This document shows positions 1-11,420 of a DNA stretch of 64,000 nucleotides, piece by piece (the first letter of the stretch is position 1; every line of letters begins with the position of its first letter). Under the pieces are notes generated by a model. The model did not search any database. It saw nothing but the letters and a program-made list of their open reading frames with translations, and was not told the origin of the DNA. The DNA lies in the NCBI GenBank assembly GCA_039105265.1, contig JAPFFF010000071.1, positions 186,001 to 250,000 of the forward strand, read 5' to 3'. The DNA is from Tritrichomonas musculus (taxonomy: Eukaryota > Parabasalia > Tritrichomonadida > Tritrichomonadidae). The position numbers were made by a program, and so were the translations under genes.

Positions 1-230
1 GTTGTTGTCGTCTTCTTTGTTACTTTCTTTGTTGTTGTAGTCTTCTTTGGGGTGCTGGATTTTTTCTCTGCTTTCTTTTCTTTCTTTTCTGTCTTAGGTT
101 TTGCAGCCTTTTTTTCTTTTTTCACATCTGCTTTAGGAGTTCCAGCTTCCTCCTTCTTTGGCTTAGTTTCTTCTTTTTCTTTCTTTGGAGTTGATGGTGT
201 AGAATTTTTAGTTTCGTCTTTTTTGGCCAT
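1..230 (-). CDS. Lys-rich histone H1-like protein, 5' end only
   Basis: The reading frame starts at the ATG at 230 and stays open to the window edge, so at least 76 residues are present and the rest lies outside. The product is almost entirely Lys, Thr, Pro, Ala and Glu, with short S/T-P-K-K motifs of the kind found in linker-histone tails and in Lys-rich extensions of ribosomal proteins. No folded domain is visible in this part. I chose this strand because the opposite frame is a Phe/Ser-rich shadow, and because a TCA initiator lies 14 nt upstream and an ATTGGCGGG box about 55 nt upstream. A chromatin protein is the best guess; a ribosomal protein extension is the alternative. Confidence 0.6.
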   Translation of the reverse strand, partial: MAKKDETKNSTPSTPKKEKEETKPKKEEAGTPKADVKKEKKAAKPKTEKKEKKAEKKSSTPKKTTTTKKVTKKTTT

Positions 231-239
231 TTTTGATAA

Positions 240-246
240 GGAATGA
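240..246 (-). promoter_or_regulatory. Inr-like start site of the Lys-rich gene
   Basis: On the minus strand TCATTCC lies so that the A is 14 nt before the ATG. It fits the trichomonad initiator TCA(+1)YW and the usual very short leader. It is a short motif in AT-rich DNA, so support is by position only. Confidence 0.4.
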
Positions 247-2822
247 AGTGAAGAGTTTCTTTAAATAAATTTCATTCAAAAAGCCCGCCAATTATGAAAA
301 AGGCGCTAATAATTGAGAGGTGTAAAAAAATAAATTCACAATACCGTTTCACACCCCCTGTTTATTAGATGAAAAAGTTGATTTTCAATTTAAAAAAGAT
401 AATTTTTATCACAATATTATCGGGCAAAAAAAATAATGGATGCAAATAGGAGCTATTTATTAATATATTAGTAATAAAATTTTGGAAAATTTGATGATTT
501 GAAAATAAATAAAAACTTTTATAAAATTCAAAGATCAATCAAATCAAAATTAATTCAAATTTTTGAATATTGCTAAGAAAAAATTTAAAATATAAATTTG
601 TAAATTATCAAAATAGAAAACGAATTTGAAATAGATTTGTGAATATATTTTTTGAAAAAAGGGACAACTTTGTATATTCACCAAAAATAATTATTATTAA
701 TAGATAATTTCACTATCATAAATAAGAGTATTTTGGGTTTTTTGGCGCCATCCGAATATAACTTTTTTAATCCAGTATTTGATTACCAAAATTTTGCAAA
801 AATAGGTTTATTTACTTTGGAATTTTACCGATCTGCGTAATTTTAGTTTTTCACAGGTTTATTTTCAAGACGTTAATTTAACTGATAAAAAAGTGCTCAT
901 CCGTTTGATCAAATAATATTGAATAATTGAGTATGGTTAAATTCGTTTGAAAATTTGAATTGAAAGCATTTACAAAATTTTGATTCAAAATATTTTCTGG
1001 GTTATAATTTTCAGGGCAAAAAGGAGAATAAAGATTTCCGGTGGATTAGTTGTTTTGGTTTTAAAAGCATTTCTTCGAAATATGGAGATTATGATTGTAA
1101 AAATTTCATATAATATAAAGATAGTAATTATAATAATGAACTTGGTAATATTGATATTGAAATGAATCAACCAAAAATTTGGGACACAAAGCAAAGATTG
1201 GGATATGTATTACGTGTTTTGATTCATTATGATGGAAAAATTTCGATCAATAAAATAAAATTGATATTTTAAACGGCCATGGAAAACACTCAATAAATTT
1301 CAAAGCAATTAATGTGATTAGGAGGAACATTTAAATTCAAATAAATCTATTTTTACAGATTTATGTGAGACTCAATATCATTCAAAAGCAAAGTGCCATT
1401 AAATTGTAAATCTTGCTTCAGTAAACCTCAATTATTTATTTCGTTAAAAAAATGATTGTGTATGTAATTGAAAAAAAAATGCTTATATATTGTCACCAAT
1501 TAATTTAATTGATAAATTTATTTGTAATATAAACATGATGATAATTAATATATTTATTTATTGCTTTGTAATATGGAGTAAAATTTTTGATTGTGAGTTA
1601 TTTAGCTTTCAAAATAAACAGATTGTTTAAGAAATAAAGTTTCATGAAATCCTGTAAAAAGAAACAATTTTTCTCCTAGAATCATTGTATTAGAAATTTA
1701 TTTTAAAATTCAAATCCATAGGATGAATTAGATCAAATTCAATAAGCGAATAAATGGTTCTGTCTATTGATTTATACAATGAACTTATTTTCACTTCATA
1801 TTAGGTTTGTTATTGTCCAATTCTAGAAGATCGATAATTGATTCATTTTATGATATCTATAAATGAAATACGTACTGATACAGGAAATGGATTCTAGAGA
1901 TTAGGATTTTTTCTCAGGTGTTGATATCAGAATTTCAAATTAAACTTTTTGATAAATATATGATCGTACTTTACTTTCAAATATATCATTTAAAAACTTT
2001 AATTTTATTATTTTAACATTAAAATAAACGTCAATATATTATATTATTTGTTTTTCAAAATTATTCAATCGCCATTTATTAAAAAAAATAGATAAATCTG
2101 TTTGAGATCTCTAGATATCTGTAATTGATTTCAAGTTTACGATTGTTTTTCATATCACATTCTACATTTGATATCATGATACCAGATTTTTAAACAAATA
2201 ATAAGTTTTTAAAGTACAAAAATGGCGTTTTAATATCGTTTCTCAGAATAACAAGCCTACTTCATATGATTTGAAATGCAAATGATTAATTGCAAATTAA
2301 CACTTTTGGAAGTTACATTATTTATTAAGGTTTAGATTTATCAAAAGTTTATAGAAGAATGTTATATTTGTTATTTTTTTAGAAACTAAATTTGAAAGCA
2401 ATAGGGTAGCAAAATTATAATCGATCATCTATTTATGTTTTTGATAAAAAAACTAGATAATAAGCCATTCTATCCATTGAATGAGTTTACGAGCAACAAT
2501 GAGAAATATCATCATCATAATCATGATGGGAAGTTCTTTTCAAATTGGAAAACAATATATATTGATTTAGGTAAGTGTCAGGTTTACTTACAAAATGATA
2601 GTTGTAATGAGAAAATGAGTACTATAGTTTCTGAAAGATATAGTAATGACTAAATGAAAGTCGTAGTAGATAGGTTAAGGTTTTGTTAATGGCGCTCTAC
2701 CAGCTCCGCCTGTCCTTAACCATGGTTAAAGGCCGCCCATGACCAGTCATTTACATAGACCGACACCAAATTTTGTCAACGACAACGCTATTTACGTAAA
2801 CTAACTCACTTTCGATTCAAAC
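247..2822. other. AT-rich intergenic region without a recognised gene
   Basis: Very AT-rich with frequent stops in all frames. The only notable pieces are a TTTTGGCGCCA palindrome near 740-750, an isolated 72-codon frame at 2435-2653 with no family resemblance, and an inverted pair GGTTAAGG (2673) / CCTTAACC (2714) around a GC-richer stretch. No gene is supported. Confidence 0.5.
284..292 (-). promoter_or_regulatory. E2F-like GC box upstream of the Lys-rich gene
   Basis: On the minus strand this reads ATTGGCGGG, close to the E2F/DP consensus TTTSGCGC/TTGGCGGG, in otherwise AT-rich DNA. It lies about 40 nt upstream of the presumed start site. A cell-cycle site would suit a chromatin protein. 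The assignment is inference from motif and position. Confidence 0.3.
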
Positions 2823-4500
2823 TTTTTTTTGTCATGTCTTCATAATAATCATATGATGACCGAAGTTGATTTCATAGTCGAAACAACTGATTCAATCAAC
2901 TCTATCGAATTAATCATTGAATAATATCTTGAATGGTTCACTGATGAAGTTATTAACAGTGTCGATGATCTACTCGAATCATTACATGATTATCTCGATG
3001 ATACGAACTACGATTCAGAGCTCAATCTCGAAAACGTCATTAGCTACTATAACATAGGGGATCTTAATGAACTTGTTGATCTCTTAACTGATGAGTTAAT
3101 CATTAACATCATTAATTTAGTGTTTACCAACAAATGAATCAACTATATGGAGCTTTCCATTCGGATGAATTCGCTGATGATGAAGAGTAAGTGATTGATT
3201 ATTTTTGGTTTCATTTAAATGAGTAACAAAAGGAATAACACTGAAGAATAAGGCATTCCATTACCGATCGAAACAGTTTATTACTCTATTGTTGATTCGA
3301 TATTAGTTAAAGGTGACTATGGAACAACAAAATATTTCACCGATAGTGCTGATCATTTCAAAAGAATTTACTTTAAATATCCACCTGAATGGAGAACATC
3401 CAATCTCGGTTAAAAAATAATCGGGGTTATTCATATGTCAATTAAATGGAGAACTTGATTCTTAGATTGTGTTATTTATGTAAGAAAATATGATTCTGAA
3501 GTTTATAGTCAATTATTACGTATGTTCAAAAGTATAAATGAAGAAGTATGTGAAACGCTATCTGATGATGAAATACATGAAATAATGGTTGATAATTTTC
3601 AATCTGAGTTTAAAAGAGTATATCCAATTCCAATACATATTAGAGTAACATCTTATGATAATTAGATTGATATTAGTAATCAGATACAAAAAGCTATTGA
3701 TGATAAAAATATATATTATCATCTGAATGAGAAGCTCATAGATAGAAAATTACTTCCAGATGAACGATCTGATTTACTAAAACAATTAGAAGATATTAAA
3801 GATGATTATAATGCGATGTTAACTGAAAGTAATGAATTGATTGATGAAGTAATATCATTCTATTTACAAAGTGATGATGTTATTATCGAAGATACTTTTG
3901 ATGAATCTGACTCTGTATACAAGCCTTTCTTCTGTGTTCATATTTAAAATATATGTTCATTATATATCAATTATAATATCTTGTATTTTTTTAGTATGGC
4001 ATCAACTCAGATCAAAAGAAGAGAATTAAAAGAGATATTCAACCCAAAGTGTTTTCACACAACCTTACAGACCATTTATGATTTCAGATATAAACTTCCT
4101 GTAAAGGTTAAATTCCGTTTTTTTAGTATGGTACATCAATTTTTTTAAGGGTTTAACTAAAAAATACATCAATTTGACTACAAAAAGTGATAAAAAAAGC
4201 ACAGAACAAAAGCGCAAAGAAATCAATAGAGATAAAAGTAAACCATTTTTTATGCATAATGATGACGATTATTTTAATTTATTTGATGTTTTTGGAAATG
4301 ATTTCAATGATATTCATTAAAACTCAATTGACATTGAAAAAAATAATCATATAGATTCAAATAATAATGACGAAAACAATATCAATATTGGTGAAGCATG
4401 CAAAATAGATGATAATGAAGAATCTGATATAGATGAAAACATTAGAGAGGAATTAATTTTATTATTTATTACGAAGAAAAATATAATAGCATAAGCCAAT
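2823..4500 (+). pseudogene. Decayed coding-like block, family unresolved
   Basis: Coding-like composition runs through this stretch, rich in Asp, Glu, Ile, Asn and Tyr codons, with longer readable segments near 2.86-3.13, 3.25-3.95 and 4.0-4.45 kb. The frame is broken several times, so no intact product is encoded. It could be the remnant of a large mobile element, which trichomonad genomes carry in number, or a dead host gene. I recognise no diagnostic motif (polymerase, integrase, ATPase or protease), so no family is assigned. Confidence 0.35.
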
Positions 4501-6039
4501 ATAAAGAATTTTTTCCTATATAATTAAGATTATGAAGATTAAAAAGGATATTCATGATGAAATCGTGTCAAATTTAATATTATACTGATTTTTTGACTAA
4601 CCCTTCGGCGGTTTTGTAAACTACGGCGACATCACCTATTTATAAATAGTTTATTCCGAATTTTGGAATTATGGTGCATGGAGTTGAAATATCGGCATAT
4701 ACAAAGCGGTGGCTTTTTCAAATAATAAATGGTCATGTGAAAACTTTTTGAATATTTGCTTTGAATACTTTATATTATTTATAAAAAATTCATTTTAATA
4801 AACTAAACCAATTTATAACAGAAATTAATCTCACTTGCATAAGGTTGTCCTTGCAGTTATATAAGTTGATTTTATTCAACATCAGCATAACATTATTTAC
4901 TCAAATCATCTTCGCCTGTTCAAATCAATTATCCAATTTCAATCTCATAACCTTTTCAGAAGACTGAAGAGTCTCCTCCATTTATTATCAAACGTGTAAT
5001 AAAAATTTACAAATAAGTAATTATATTAAATGAATTTAAAAGATTTTGAAAAAATAATATAATAATATTTCTTCTCAAAATCGACCAAATAAAATATAGC
5101 AATTGTATAGAGGAGTTTCGGCAAAATAACGGATTTGACAACGGCACTCTCCAACTACTGTCTACGGCCGTAAGGGTTATTTTTTGATTGTGTTTTTGAA
5201 TCAAAGAAAGAATTAAATTATTACAGAGTATACTCATATAACAATTCATAATTTAATAGAAAGTTTATTAGTGAAAACATTTTTTTTAGAACCTTTTTTA
5301 ATGTTTAAGAGTGATTTATATAATGTGTATATTAATCATAATTGTTTTGACTAGTTTTCTGAGGTAAAATGTCCTGTAAAGAGGTTCAACAAAATGAAAA
5401 TTGCAGGAATTCAATGTTTTCATTTAATGAGATATTCAATTGATACTATAATAAATCCTACCATTCTTGTTGAAAAGAGTATTATATAGTAAGTGGATTT
5501 TGTCTTGAAGTTTCCAAACCACCTTACAAATACTTTTGCGAACAAGTGTGAACTCACAATTTCTATTTTAAGCAGTAGCACTATTTTTGTGACAATAACC
5601 TTATATCTCACTATGTGACTAATATTAAAAGCAGTTGTTATCAAGTTTGGTGTCTTTTCGGCAAATTTTGTAGAATGTTTGTTAAAAGTCATACTGAACA
5701 ATAATAGTACAACATATATATTAGTTTTATTATTATTATTATCACTTCTGCCTAATGGCTTTGGCAATAATATTACATTATTTATGAATGTTAGTCCTAC
5801 CTTTTTAATCTAGTCCCATGTACATAAGATTAAAACTGGTGCTCATCGCCTATCCAACAAGCCAGAATTAGTATTCTTGTCTTAATTTAACAAAATGAAA
5901 ATTAAACTTTTGATAGTCATTAAAAAAATCATTTTTAATGACTAACAAAATGTATCAAAAAATAAACCGAGTTGATGAACAGACACCAATACCCCTGGAA
6001 TATGTTTATCATTTATGCCTTAAATATATTGTAATCCAA
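4501..6039. other. AT-rich spacer between two decayed blocks
   Basis: No supported gene. Two small GC-richer islands interrupt the AT-rich DNA, at about 4600-4635 and 5125-5175. The 115-codon minus frame at 5420-5767 has no recognisable domain and looks like chance. Confidence 0.4.
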
Positions 6040-7200
6040 AAATATGGAATTCAATTGTTTATTCATGCCATTTCGCTTGTTTGATATAAATCTGAAATTG
6101 AGGACTTTCATCAATATCCATATGTACATTAGAGTCATATGAACATTCTGTTGTATTCCATTGAACAACTTTCATTTTCTTTGATCCGTAAATTTCATTA
6201 AATAAAGCAATTAGTGATTCATTAATTTTTCAAATTAAATGTTTTAACTATACTTTCCATTAAAAAGTATTAGCATTTCATAAGCAACGCCATGTTCAAA
6301 TGTTGCTAAAACAATTTCTTTACTTGAATCATACTTTAAACCTGTTAAATTAGATACATTTTCATCATAACAATCAACAAAAACTGAATAAAATATTTTC
6401 CTTTCTTTTTCTTTACGATTTTTGAATTTAACGAAATAATTAATAAGATTATGGATTAAATATTCTACAGGATATTCATCATTTGATCAAATAATTTTGA
6501 AATACATTACGACAGAATAAACATTAATTTCATCCAAAAAATCATCAACAAAGGTGTTCATATGTACAACTAACTTTTTTGGCATCCATTTTTTGTTTTT
6601 CATCATAAACTATTCGATATTGATAATCACCGATTAATGAAAAATTGATAAATGTACCCTATTTTATTGTTACATTTAATAATACAATACTTTATTACCA
6701 TCGTCAGTGTTCTACTGCCAAGCAATATTTTTCACATCAAAATTTTATGTACAAAGTTAAATCTGAGTTCACATTCTCTATCAACAAAATAGAAATAGCC
6801 AACATATTTATCTGCATTATCATATTTTAAAATAACCCTAATTTTTAATGAACTCAATCATAGCATTTTCTATTGCCTTTTCAAAAACACTTCTCTTATC
6901 TTTCTTTAAAATAATATCATCAGATTTGCGAATTTTTCTTTGATTAACTTAGATATAATAGTTTTCATTAGCATTACATATGTAAAAACACCAATCATCA
7001 GACGCAATTTGACAATATGCTCCTGTATATTCAGTTCCATTAATATCTATTATCCAATAATATTCATTTTTTTTATTATCATCATCGACATCATAAAAAA
7101 TTTTTTTGGTGGAAATTGAGCAATACTTGGAAAGAAATATCAAACTTTTACTATTATGATGTTGTACTTTTGTTAAAATCATTTTTTCTCTAAAGTACAT
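6040..7200 (-). pseudogene. Decayed minus-strand coding block, unknown family
   Basis: On the minus strand an ATG at 7200 opens an 83-codon segment rich in Tyr, Asn and Cys. Further coding-like segments follow down to about 6060, ending in an amphipathic, acidic stretch. The frame is interrupted several times. The composition differs from the chance frames nearby, so it is probably a dead gene or part of an old mobile element. No domain is recognised. It is separated from the 2.8-4.5 kb block by GC-poor DNA and may or may not belong to it. Confidence 0.3.
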
Positions 7201-7387
7201 TTATGACAATAGTGCTTCCTTGCCTTAACATGCTTCGATATGGCTAGTCTTAAAAAATTTTATTTATTAAACTTCAAAATGAGGGTTTCTTTTCAAAAAT
7301 TTCTCATGAATCCATTAATAAAATTATATTATCTTCTATTTGTTAAATATGAATCCAAATATATATCAAAAGAATAATCATCAATTA

Positions 7388-7405
7388 TCGTTTTTTTGGC
7401 GCCAA
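7388..7405. promoter_or_regulatory. TTTGGCGCCAA palindrome upstream of the GH13-domain gene
   Basis: A self-complementary GGCGCC core with T and A flanks (E2F-like) sits about 100 nt before the ATG at 7500 in DNA that is otherwise almost free of G and C. The same palindrome occurs near 745 and twice near 42,580-42,610. A regulatory role is inferred. Confidence 0.3.
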
Positions 7406-7487
7406 TATATTTTTTCATTATCAATCAACTTTTTGAGAACCACCAATTACGTTAAACTGATAATAATACTTTCATCAAATCTAGGTA

Positions 7488-7496
7488 TCAACTTTT
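7488..7496 (+). promoter_or_regulatory. Inr-like TCAACTTTT
   Basis: The A of TCA lies 10 nt before the ATG at 7500, the usual trichomonad spacing. A second TCATC lies about 18 nt further upstream and is an alternative. Confidence 0.35.
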
Positions 7497-7499
7497 CGT

Positions 7500-10400
7500 A
7501 TGTCTATTCCGAATACTCCCAAAAAAAATTCAGTAGCTTTCAATGACAATGCAGATAAAAATGAAACACCAACACCTAAAACAGCGAAATCACAAAATAA
7601 TACCAAACAATCACGCGCAACTCCTTCACCAAGGAGATTCAAGAAACCGCTCTTCGACGATACACCCCCAATAAATCGGTATATGGTACAGATGGCTAAA
7701 AATCGTTTTGATACTAGCAAAAACTACCGCAAAGAAATTCGAAATATTTTTCATAAGTCAGATCAGTTTGCAGTTTTTCAACAAAAGTCGGTACTTGTTC
7801 TTCCGACAGAATTAACACCAGACAGATACATTTTAGGCAAATTTAATGCAGCACCCGAAAAAATTCTTAAAGATCGAGGGATTTCTCGTAAAGTTACTAG
7901 AAGGACCGATTTATTTAATAGAAATCAGAATAATTCTCAATTAACTCCAGGAAGAGATCGCTATGAAAAAGATAATGAAGTTTTAATTGAAGAAATCGAA
8001 CAAACAGATTACTATACAGAAGAGCAGCAGAGTAGTTCAAAAGAACATCTTGGACAATCAAATCAAGATCGAAACAACAACTTACATCACTCAGAACCAC
8101 AGCAAGATGATATTGATACAAAAGATACAAATCATCAACACGAAGATAATGATTTTGTTCAACCTGAAGACCAACTAGTTAATAATGAAGAAGAAAATGG
8201 CCAAAATACAGTTGAAAGGGGAGACCGACTAGAAAATCAAAAAGTTGAAGATAATCATAATAAACCAAAAGACACTGACAGAAACGAAAAAGAAACCTCA
8301 AAAGACCAAAATGCAGAAGTAGACAACCATGATGAAGAGAAAGGAACCTCACCAGTTCAGATTGAAGAAGAAGAGGAAGAAAATGAAGAAAACGCTACAA
8401 AAACGCATACTGAAGTTCAGCAAAGCAATGAAAACGAAGTTCAGCATGACCATGATGCAGCAGAAGCCCAGCAAAACAACCAAAAAGAATATTCATACGA
8501 CCAAATACACTCAGAAAATAACCACAATGAAGAAAAAGAAGCTACACCAATCCAATTAGAAGAAGAGGAGGAAGTTAATGATCAAGGCGACGAAAATGAA
8601 GTGCAGCAAGACCAAAATGCCGCAGAAAACAACCAAAGTGAAGAAAAAGAAGATCCACCAATCCAATTAGAAGAAGAGGAGGAAGTTAATGATCAAGAAA
8701 ATGAAAATGAAGTCCAGCAAGACCAAAATGCCGCAGAAGCAGCCACAGAAAATGCCGAAAACGAAGCTACAAATGAACAATTAGTAACACATGCAAATGA
8801 AGAAGGAACTTCATTCGACCAAATAGCCACAGAAAATGAAAATGAAGCAGTTGAAAGAGAAACTTCACCCACACCAGGCAACAATGATAATGACAACGAA
8901 AATGAAGCAGAGCAACAACCAGAACCAGAACAAAGAGGAACTTCACTCCCAACAGAAAACAATGAAAACAGCAATGCTAACAATAATGAAAACAGCAATG
9001 CTAACAATAATGAAAACAGCAATGCTAACAATAATGAAAACAGCAATGCTAACAATAATGAAAACAGCAATGCTAACAATAATGAAAACAGCAATGCTAA
9101 TGAAGATGAAAACAACAGTGCTAACGATAATGAAAACAGCAATGCTAACAATAATGAAAACAGCAATGCTAACAATAATGAAAACAGCAATGCTAACAAT
9201 AATGAAAACAGCAATGCTAATGAAGATGAAAACAACAGTGCTAACAATAATGAAGATGAAAACCTTGCATCGGACTCCATTGACCAGTATGCTACAACAT
9301 CTGACCAGAACAGGCAGTTCACTTCCCCTGCGACAGAGACAGAAGCCGAAGTTCACTCAAAGAGCCAGGACTACTCGAATCCATCCAACAACAACAACAC
9401 GACCAACCAAGTAGACGATGAGATTCCCCTTCCAGATTTTGGCGCCAGCACCACCGATCGCCAGGCCCATCTCGAGCCCTTCATGCCTCCCATGTCTCCA
9501 CCACGCTTCATCCGCCTAGACCGCAGCGATCCGAGCATCCACCACACGGGCGACCAACTTCTCGAGATTTCCCTTCGTCCCTATCTTTTCTCACTCACGA
9601 AGAAGTACGGCACTCCGATCAGCACGCTTCGCGACATTCCACAGATGGAGCTCAATGACTGGCAGTCGATGGGATTTGACTGGGTTTGGCTATACGGAGC
9701 CTGGCAAATTGGCCAATATGTGATTGACTACGACTTGATTGACGGCCATCTTTTAAAGAGCTACAATGAATACCTTCCTGACTGGCAGCGAGAAGATGTC
9801 ATCGGCTATCCTCTCTGCATCTACAAATACGAGGTCTGCCCCGAAGTCGGCACCGAAGAAAACCTCGAATGGTTCCGAAATGAGCTCAAGAAAAGGGGCA
9901 TCAAGCTGATGCTAGATTTTGTCCCAAATGACACGGCGATAGACTCGCCTGAAATGACAAGCAATCCTGACTTTTACATCCATTCGACAATGGATCCAGA
10001 TGACGATCAATTTGACAGTTCTAGGTTCATGGGCAATCATGATGGCATCGCTTTTGGGGCGGGCCTCAACATGCCACCTATGCATTTCAATGCACAATTG
10101 AATTTGTTCAATAAAAAGTGCCGTGATTACCAGATTGAGAGGCTATTTAAAATCTCTCAAATGTGCGACGGCGTCCGTGTTCATCTCCCCCAATATTTGA
10201 TTAATTCACACTTCGCAGATTATTGGAAAAATGAACTTTTTGAGAACAACCGAAACGTTGTTGATGTTGACTACACAAATGAGAACGAGGAGTTTTGGCT
10301 CCTTGCCATTTCAAAGGTTCGTTCTTTTAATCCCAATTTTGTGTTTGTTGCCGAATCTTACGGTGAAAGTAATCAAGACAAGCTCATCAAATGCGGCTTC

Positions 10401-11036
10401 AATTATGTTTATGAGAAAGAGTTGCTTGATAAGCTTGTCTTCAGTGATGTCAAAGGTTTTCGTGACCTTATCTTTCAGAATAACGAGCACATAACATCAA
10501 AGAGGATGGTTCATTTTGTTGAAAATCATGACGAAAAAAGAATTCTTGATCTCTTTTGGAATAATGACAGAATGGCTTGTGCTGCTTCTGCCGCTTTGTT
10601 GACTCTTCCTGGCATTCGTCTCTTTAACTTCCATCAATGGCTCGGTTATTCGCACCAAATTCACGTAAACTTGAGACGCTCCTTCGATCCTCACATTAAT
10701 AAAACTATTATGCTGTTTTACGTGAGACTTTTCAGAGTCCTCGACACAAATGCTATAAGATTCGGCGAATGGACGCCTAAAAACGTCTACGAGTCTGATA
10801 CTGTCATCGCATGGAAGTGGGTAAAGGATAAACAGCACATTTTGGTCACTATTAACTTCAGCAACGAAAGAAGTGGCGGAAGAATCATCTTAAATGACGC
10901 TCCTACTGATTCACGCGAAATTACTGTGCACGAACTCATTGCTAATACTTACTATACAAGAGATCCACAGGAATTGATCGACGAGGGATTGCACTTATCT
11001 CTCGATAAATATGAAACACAGATTTTTGAATATTAA
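7500..11036 (+). CDS. Acidic repeat protein with catalytically altered GH13 domain
   Basis: 1,178 residues. Residues 1-140 are basic and polar; about 160-640 are disordered, rich in Glu, Asn and Gln, and include an eight-residue tandem repeat (NENSNANN). Residues about 690-1175 form a GH13 alpha-amylase-type barrel resembling bacterial amylase-family proteins with the motifs DFVPNH, CDGVRCD, AE and ENHDE. Here motif I reads DFVPNDT (D806-N810-D811). Motif II reads DGVRVH, placing His895 where the nucleophile Asp is expected. Motif III keeps Glu952, and motif IV keeps ENHD (D1011). Losing the nucleophile should abolish normal hydrolysis, so a glycogen-binding or scaffold role is more likely; that role is inference. 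The ATG follows an initiator motif by 10 nt. The next gene is convergent. Confidence 0.85.
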   Translation: MSIPNTPKKNSVAFNDNADKNETPTPKTAKSQNNTKQSRATPSPRRFKKPLFDDTPPINRYMVQMAKNRFDTSKNYRKEIRNIFHKSDQFAVFQQKSVLVLPTELTPDRYILGKFNAAPEKILKDRGISRKVTRRTDLFNRNQNNSQLTPGRDRYEKDNEVLIEEIEQTDYYTEEQQSSSKEHLGQSNQDRNNNLHHSEPQQDDIDTKDTNHQHEDNDFVQPEDQLVNNEEENGQNTVERGDRLENQKVEDNHNKPKDTDRNEKETSKDQNAEVDNHDEEKGTSPVQIEEEEEENEENATKTHTEVQQSNENEVQHDHDAAEAQQNNQKEYSYDQIHSENNHNEEKEATPIQLEEEEEVNDQGDENEVQQDQNAAENNQSEEKEDPPIQLEEEEEVNDQENENEVQQDQNAAEAATENAENEATNEQLVTHANEEGTSFDQIATENENEAVERETSPTPGNNDNDNENEAEQQPEPEQRGTSLPTENNENSNANNNENSNANNNENSNANNNENSNANNNENSNANNNENSNANEDENNSANDNENSNANNNENSNANNNENSNANNNENSNANEDENNSANNNEDENLASDSIDQYATTSDQNRQFTSPATETEAEVHSKSQDYSNPSNNNNTTNQVDDEIPLPDFGASTTDRQAHLEPFMPPMSPPRFIRLDRSDPSIHHTGDQLLEISLRPYLFSLTKKYGTPISTLRDIPQMELNDWQSMGFDWVWLYGAWQIGQYVIDYDLIDGHLLKSYNEYLPDWQREDVIGYPLCIYKYEVCPEVGTEENLEWFRNELKKRGIKLMLDFVPNDTAIDSPEMTSNPDFYIHSTMDPDDDQFDSSRFMGNHDGIAFGAGLNMPPMHFNAQLNLFNKKCRDYQIERLFKISQMCDGVRVHLPQYLINSHFADYWKNELFENNRNVVDVDYTNENEEFWLLAISKVRSFNPNFVFVAESYGESNQDKLIKCGFNYVYEKELLDKLVFSDVKGFRDLIFQNNEHITSKRMVHFVENHDEKRILDLFWNNDRMACAASAALLTLPGIRLFNFHQWLGYSHQIHVNLRRSFDPHINKTIMLFYVRLFRVLDTNAIRFGEWTPKNVYESDTVIAWKWVKDKQHILVTINFSNERSGGRIILNDAPTDSREITVHELIANTYYTRDPQELIDEGLHLSLDKYETQIFEY
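8961..9258 (+). repeat. 24-bp coding minisatellite (NENSNANN units)
   Basis: In-frame tandem repeat of a 24-bp unit encoding Asn-Glu-Asn-Ser-Asn-Ala-Asn-Asn. About twelve units are present, with two variant units (EDENNSAN) recurring at a regular spacing, which points to a higher-order duplication. It forms part of the disordered linker before the GH13 domain. Such arrays usually vary in copy number between strains. Confidence 0.9.
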
Positions 11037-11420
11037 TTAAAAATAATTATTATGCTTTTTTTTTTTTTTTTGTTATTTTTAATTTTTCTTTTGAAAAAAT
11101 CAGATATTTATAATTTAAGTTACCCTCTACAAAATACTATTGATGAGAATATATATTGTCTTTTTGATTGGTATTGATTATTTAATCGCATATGCGAGTT
11201 ATTTTTGTATACAACACAATTTTTCTGAATAGCATTGAATAACAAAAATAATCATCTCAATTTTGAAATAAATTATTATTGATTTTCAATAATAAATTGA
11301 AAATTGAATTGTATGAAAAAAAGCAAAAAAATAAACATAAAAATTCTTAAAAATCATTCTAATAAGGCTTTTTTTTTTTTTAAAGATCCCGACGATCAAT
11401 ATTCAAATAAACATTTATTT
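11037..11420. other. Convergent intergenic region
   Basis: AT-rich spacer between two genes that converge. It contains a run of about 15 T at 11,056-11,070 and another near 11,370. The stop of the upstream gene is followed at once by TTAAAAATAA, resembling the trichomonad polyadenylation signal (TAAA close to the stop). No gene is seen. Confidence 0.45.

Noticed and set aside
980-1194. Overlapping 61- and 69-codon frames
   Set aside because: Both are Ile/Lys-rich low-complexity readings of AT-rich DNA without any domain.
2685-2725. A tRNA gene
   Set aside because: Only a D-arm-like segment is present; no B box, anticodon arm or acceptor pairing follows.
5007-5767. Two minus-strand frames of 80 and 115 codons
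   Set aside because: No domain, no initiator, and composition like the surrounding spacer.
8961-9258. CRISPR-like regular repeats
   Set aside because: The units are contiguous 24-bp coding repeats without spacers, inside a eukaryotic gene.
8693-9414. Several long frames on both strands over the Asn-rich array
   Set aside because: They are other-frame readings of the 24-bp repeat; the repeat has no stops in several frames.
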